NCBI GenBank assembly: GCA_011330835.1
Contig: DRPO01000548.1
Location: forward strand, 1-6,010
DNA length: 6,010 nucleotides
Direction of reading: 5' to 3'
From: Gammaproteobacteria bacterium
Lineage (GTDB): Bacteria > Pseudomonadota > Gammaproteobacteria > UWMA-0217
Part shown: piece after piece, positions 5,888 to 6,010 of the stretch
How the letters are laid out: each line of letters begins with the position of its first letter
Position numbering within the stretch: the first letter of the stretch is position 1
Made by a program: the position numbers and the translations under genes
Notes under the pieces: generated by a model
What the model was told of the DNA's origin: nothing
What the model saw: only the letters and a program-made list of their open reading frames with translations
Databases searched by the model: none

Positions 5888-6010
5888 ATATACTTCTCGC
5901 GCTCAAGAATACCCCATTCATGGCGCGCGTCTTTTCGCCGATAGCGGTGTTGCAAAAACTTGACGTAGCCCCACTATGCCTGCGTTTTTGCGCCTTGCTC
6001 TCGACGAAAA
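5888..6010. repeat. Long palindromic intergenic element, copy 2 (right part cut by window edge)
   Basis: The central hairpin arms are GCAAAAAC (5952-5959) and GTTTTTGC (5984-5991). Positions 5926-6010 match 1-85 at 78 of 85 bases. The outer block 5888-5920 is the reverse complement of 97-129 at 28 of 33 bases. Using the centre near 5971, the full element should run to about 6054, giving roughly 167 bases. Compared with copy 1, one stem pair is C-G here and T-A there, so pairing is kept. It lies upstream of ispB and holds no gene. Confidence 0.8.

Noticed and set aside
5628..5963. Small plus-strand frame in the right intergenic region
   Set aside because: It runs through the strong hairpin and into the palindromic element and shows no domain.
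1..6010. CRISPR array
   Set aside because: The repeats are palindromic elements or contiguous tandem units. None shows regular repeats with unique spacers of constant length.

Overview
The window looks like a piece of a GC-rich (roughly 60% GC) gammaproteobacterial chromosome. The IspB-like protein keeps the gammaproteobacterial motif context around both aspartate clusters. The sugar-nucleotide enzymes resemble Salmonella TviB and Pseudomonas WbpE as I remember them. The intergenic DNA is full of short palindromic repeats of kinds common in environmental gammaproteobacteria. No species can be assigned from sequence alone.

Layout: all five genes lie on the minus strand, so transcription runs from right to left. 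In order they are a long-chain trans-polyprenyl diphosphate synthase (ispB, 4675-5643), a WbpE-type sugar aminotransferase (3525-4640), a small AbrB/MazE-type antitoxin-like protein (3211-3441), UDP-glucose 6-dehydrogenase (ugd, 1854-3173) and a TviB-type UDP-N-acetylhexosamine 6-dehydrogenase (518-1792). The gaps are 34, 83, 37 and 61 bases, which fits one operon or a few overlapping transcription units.

Three genes make or modify sugar nucleotides for surface polysaccharide or O-antigen: ugd supplies UDP-glucuronate, tviB supplies a UDP-N-acetylhexosaminuronate, and the aminotransferase probably acts on a 3-keto-uronate in a Wbp-type diacetamido-uronate route. The 3-dehydrogenase and N-acetyltransferase that this route needs are not in the window. 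The antitoxin-like gene has no toxin next to it and is lower in GC (about 53% by hand count).

Both flanks are non-coding and repeat-rich. Positions 1-517 hold part of a long palindromic element, a pair of inverted REP-like hairpins, four tandem 18-base units and a third REP-like hairpin just past the tviB stop. Positions 5644-6010 hold two small hairpins, a very strong 27-base-pair hairpin and a second copy of the long palindromic element. The two copies, cut by the window edges, complement each other and allow an element of about 167 bases to be reconstructed. A base pair in its central stem has changed on both sides together. I found no convincing new protein system. The least explained signals are this palindromic element, the orphan antitoxin-like gene, and the placement of ispB at the head of a sugar-nucleotide gene group.
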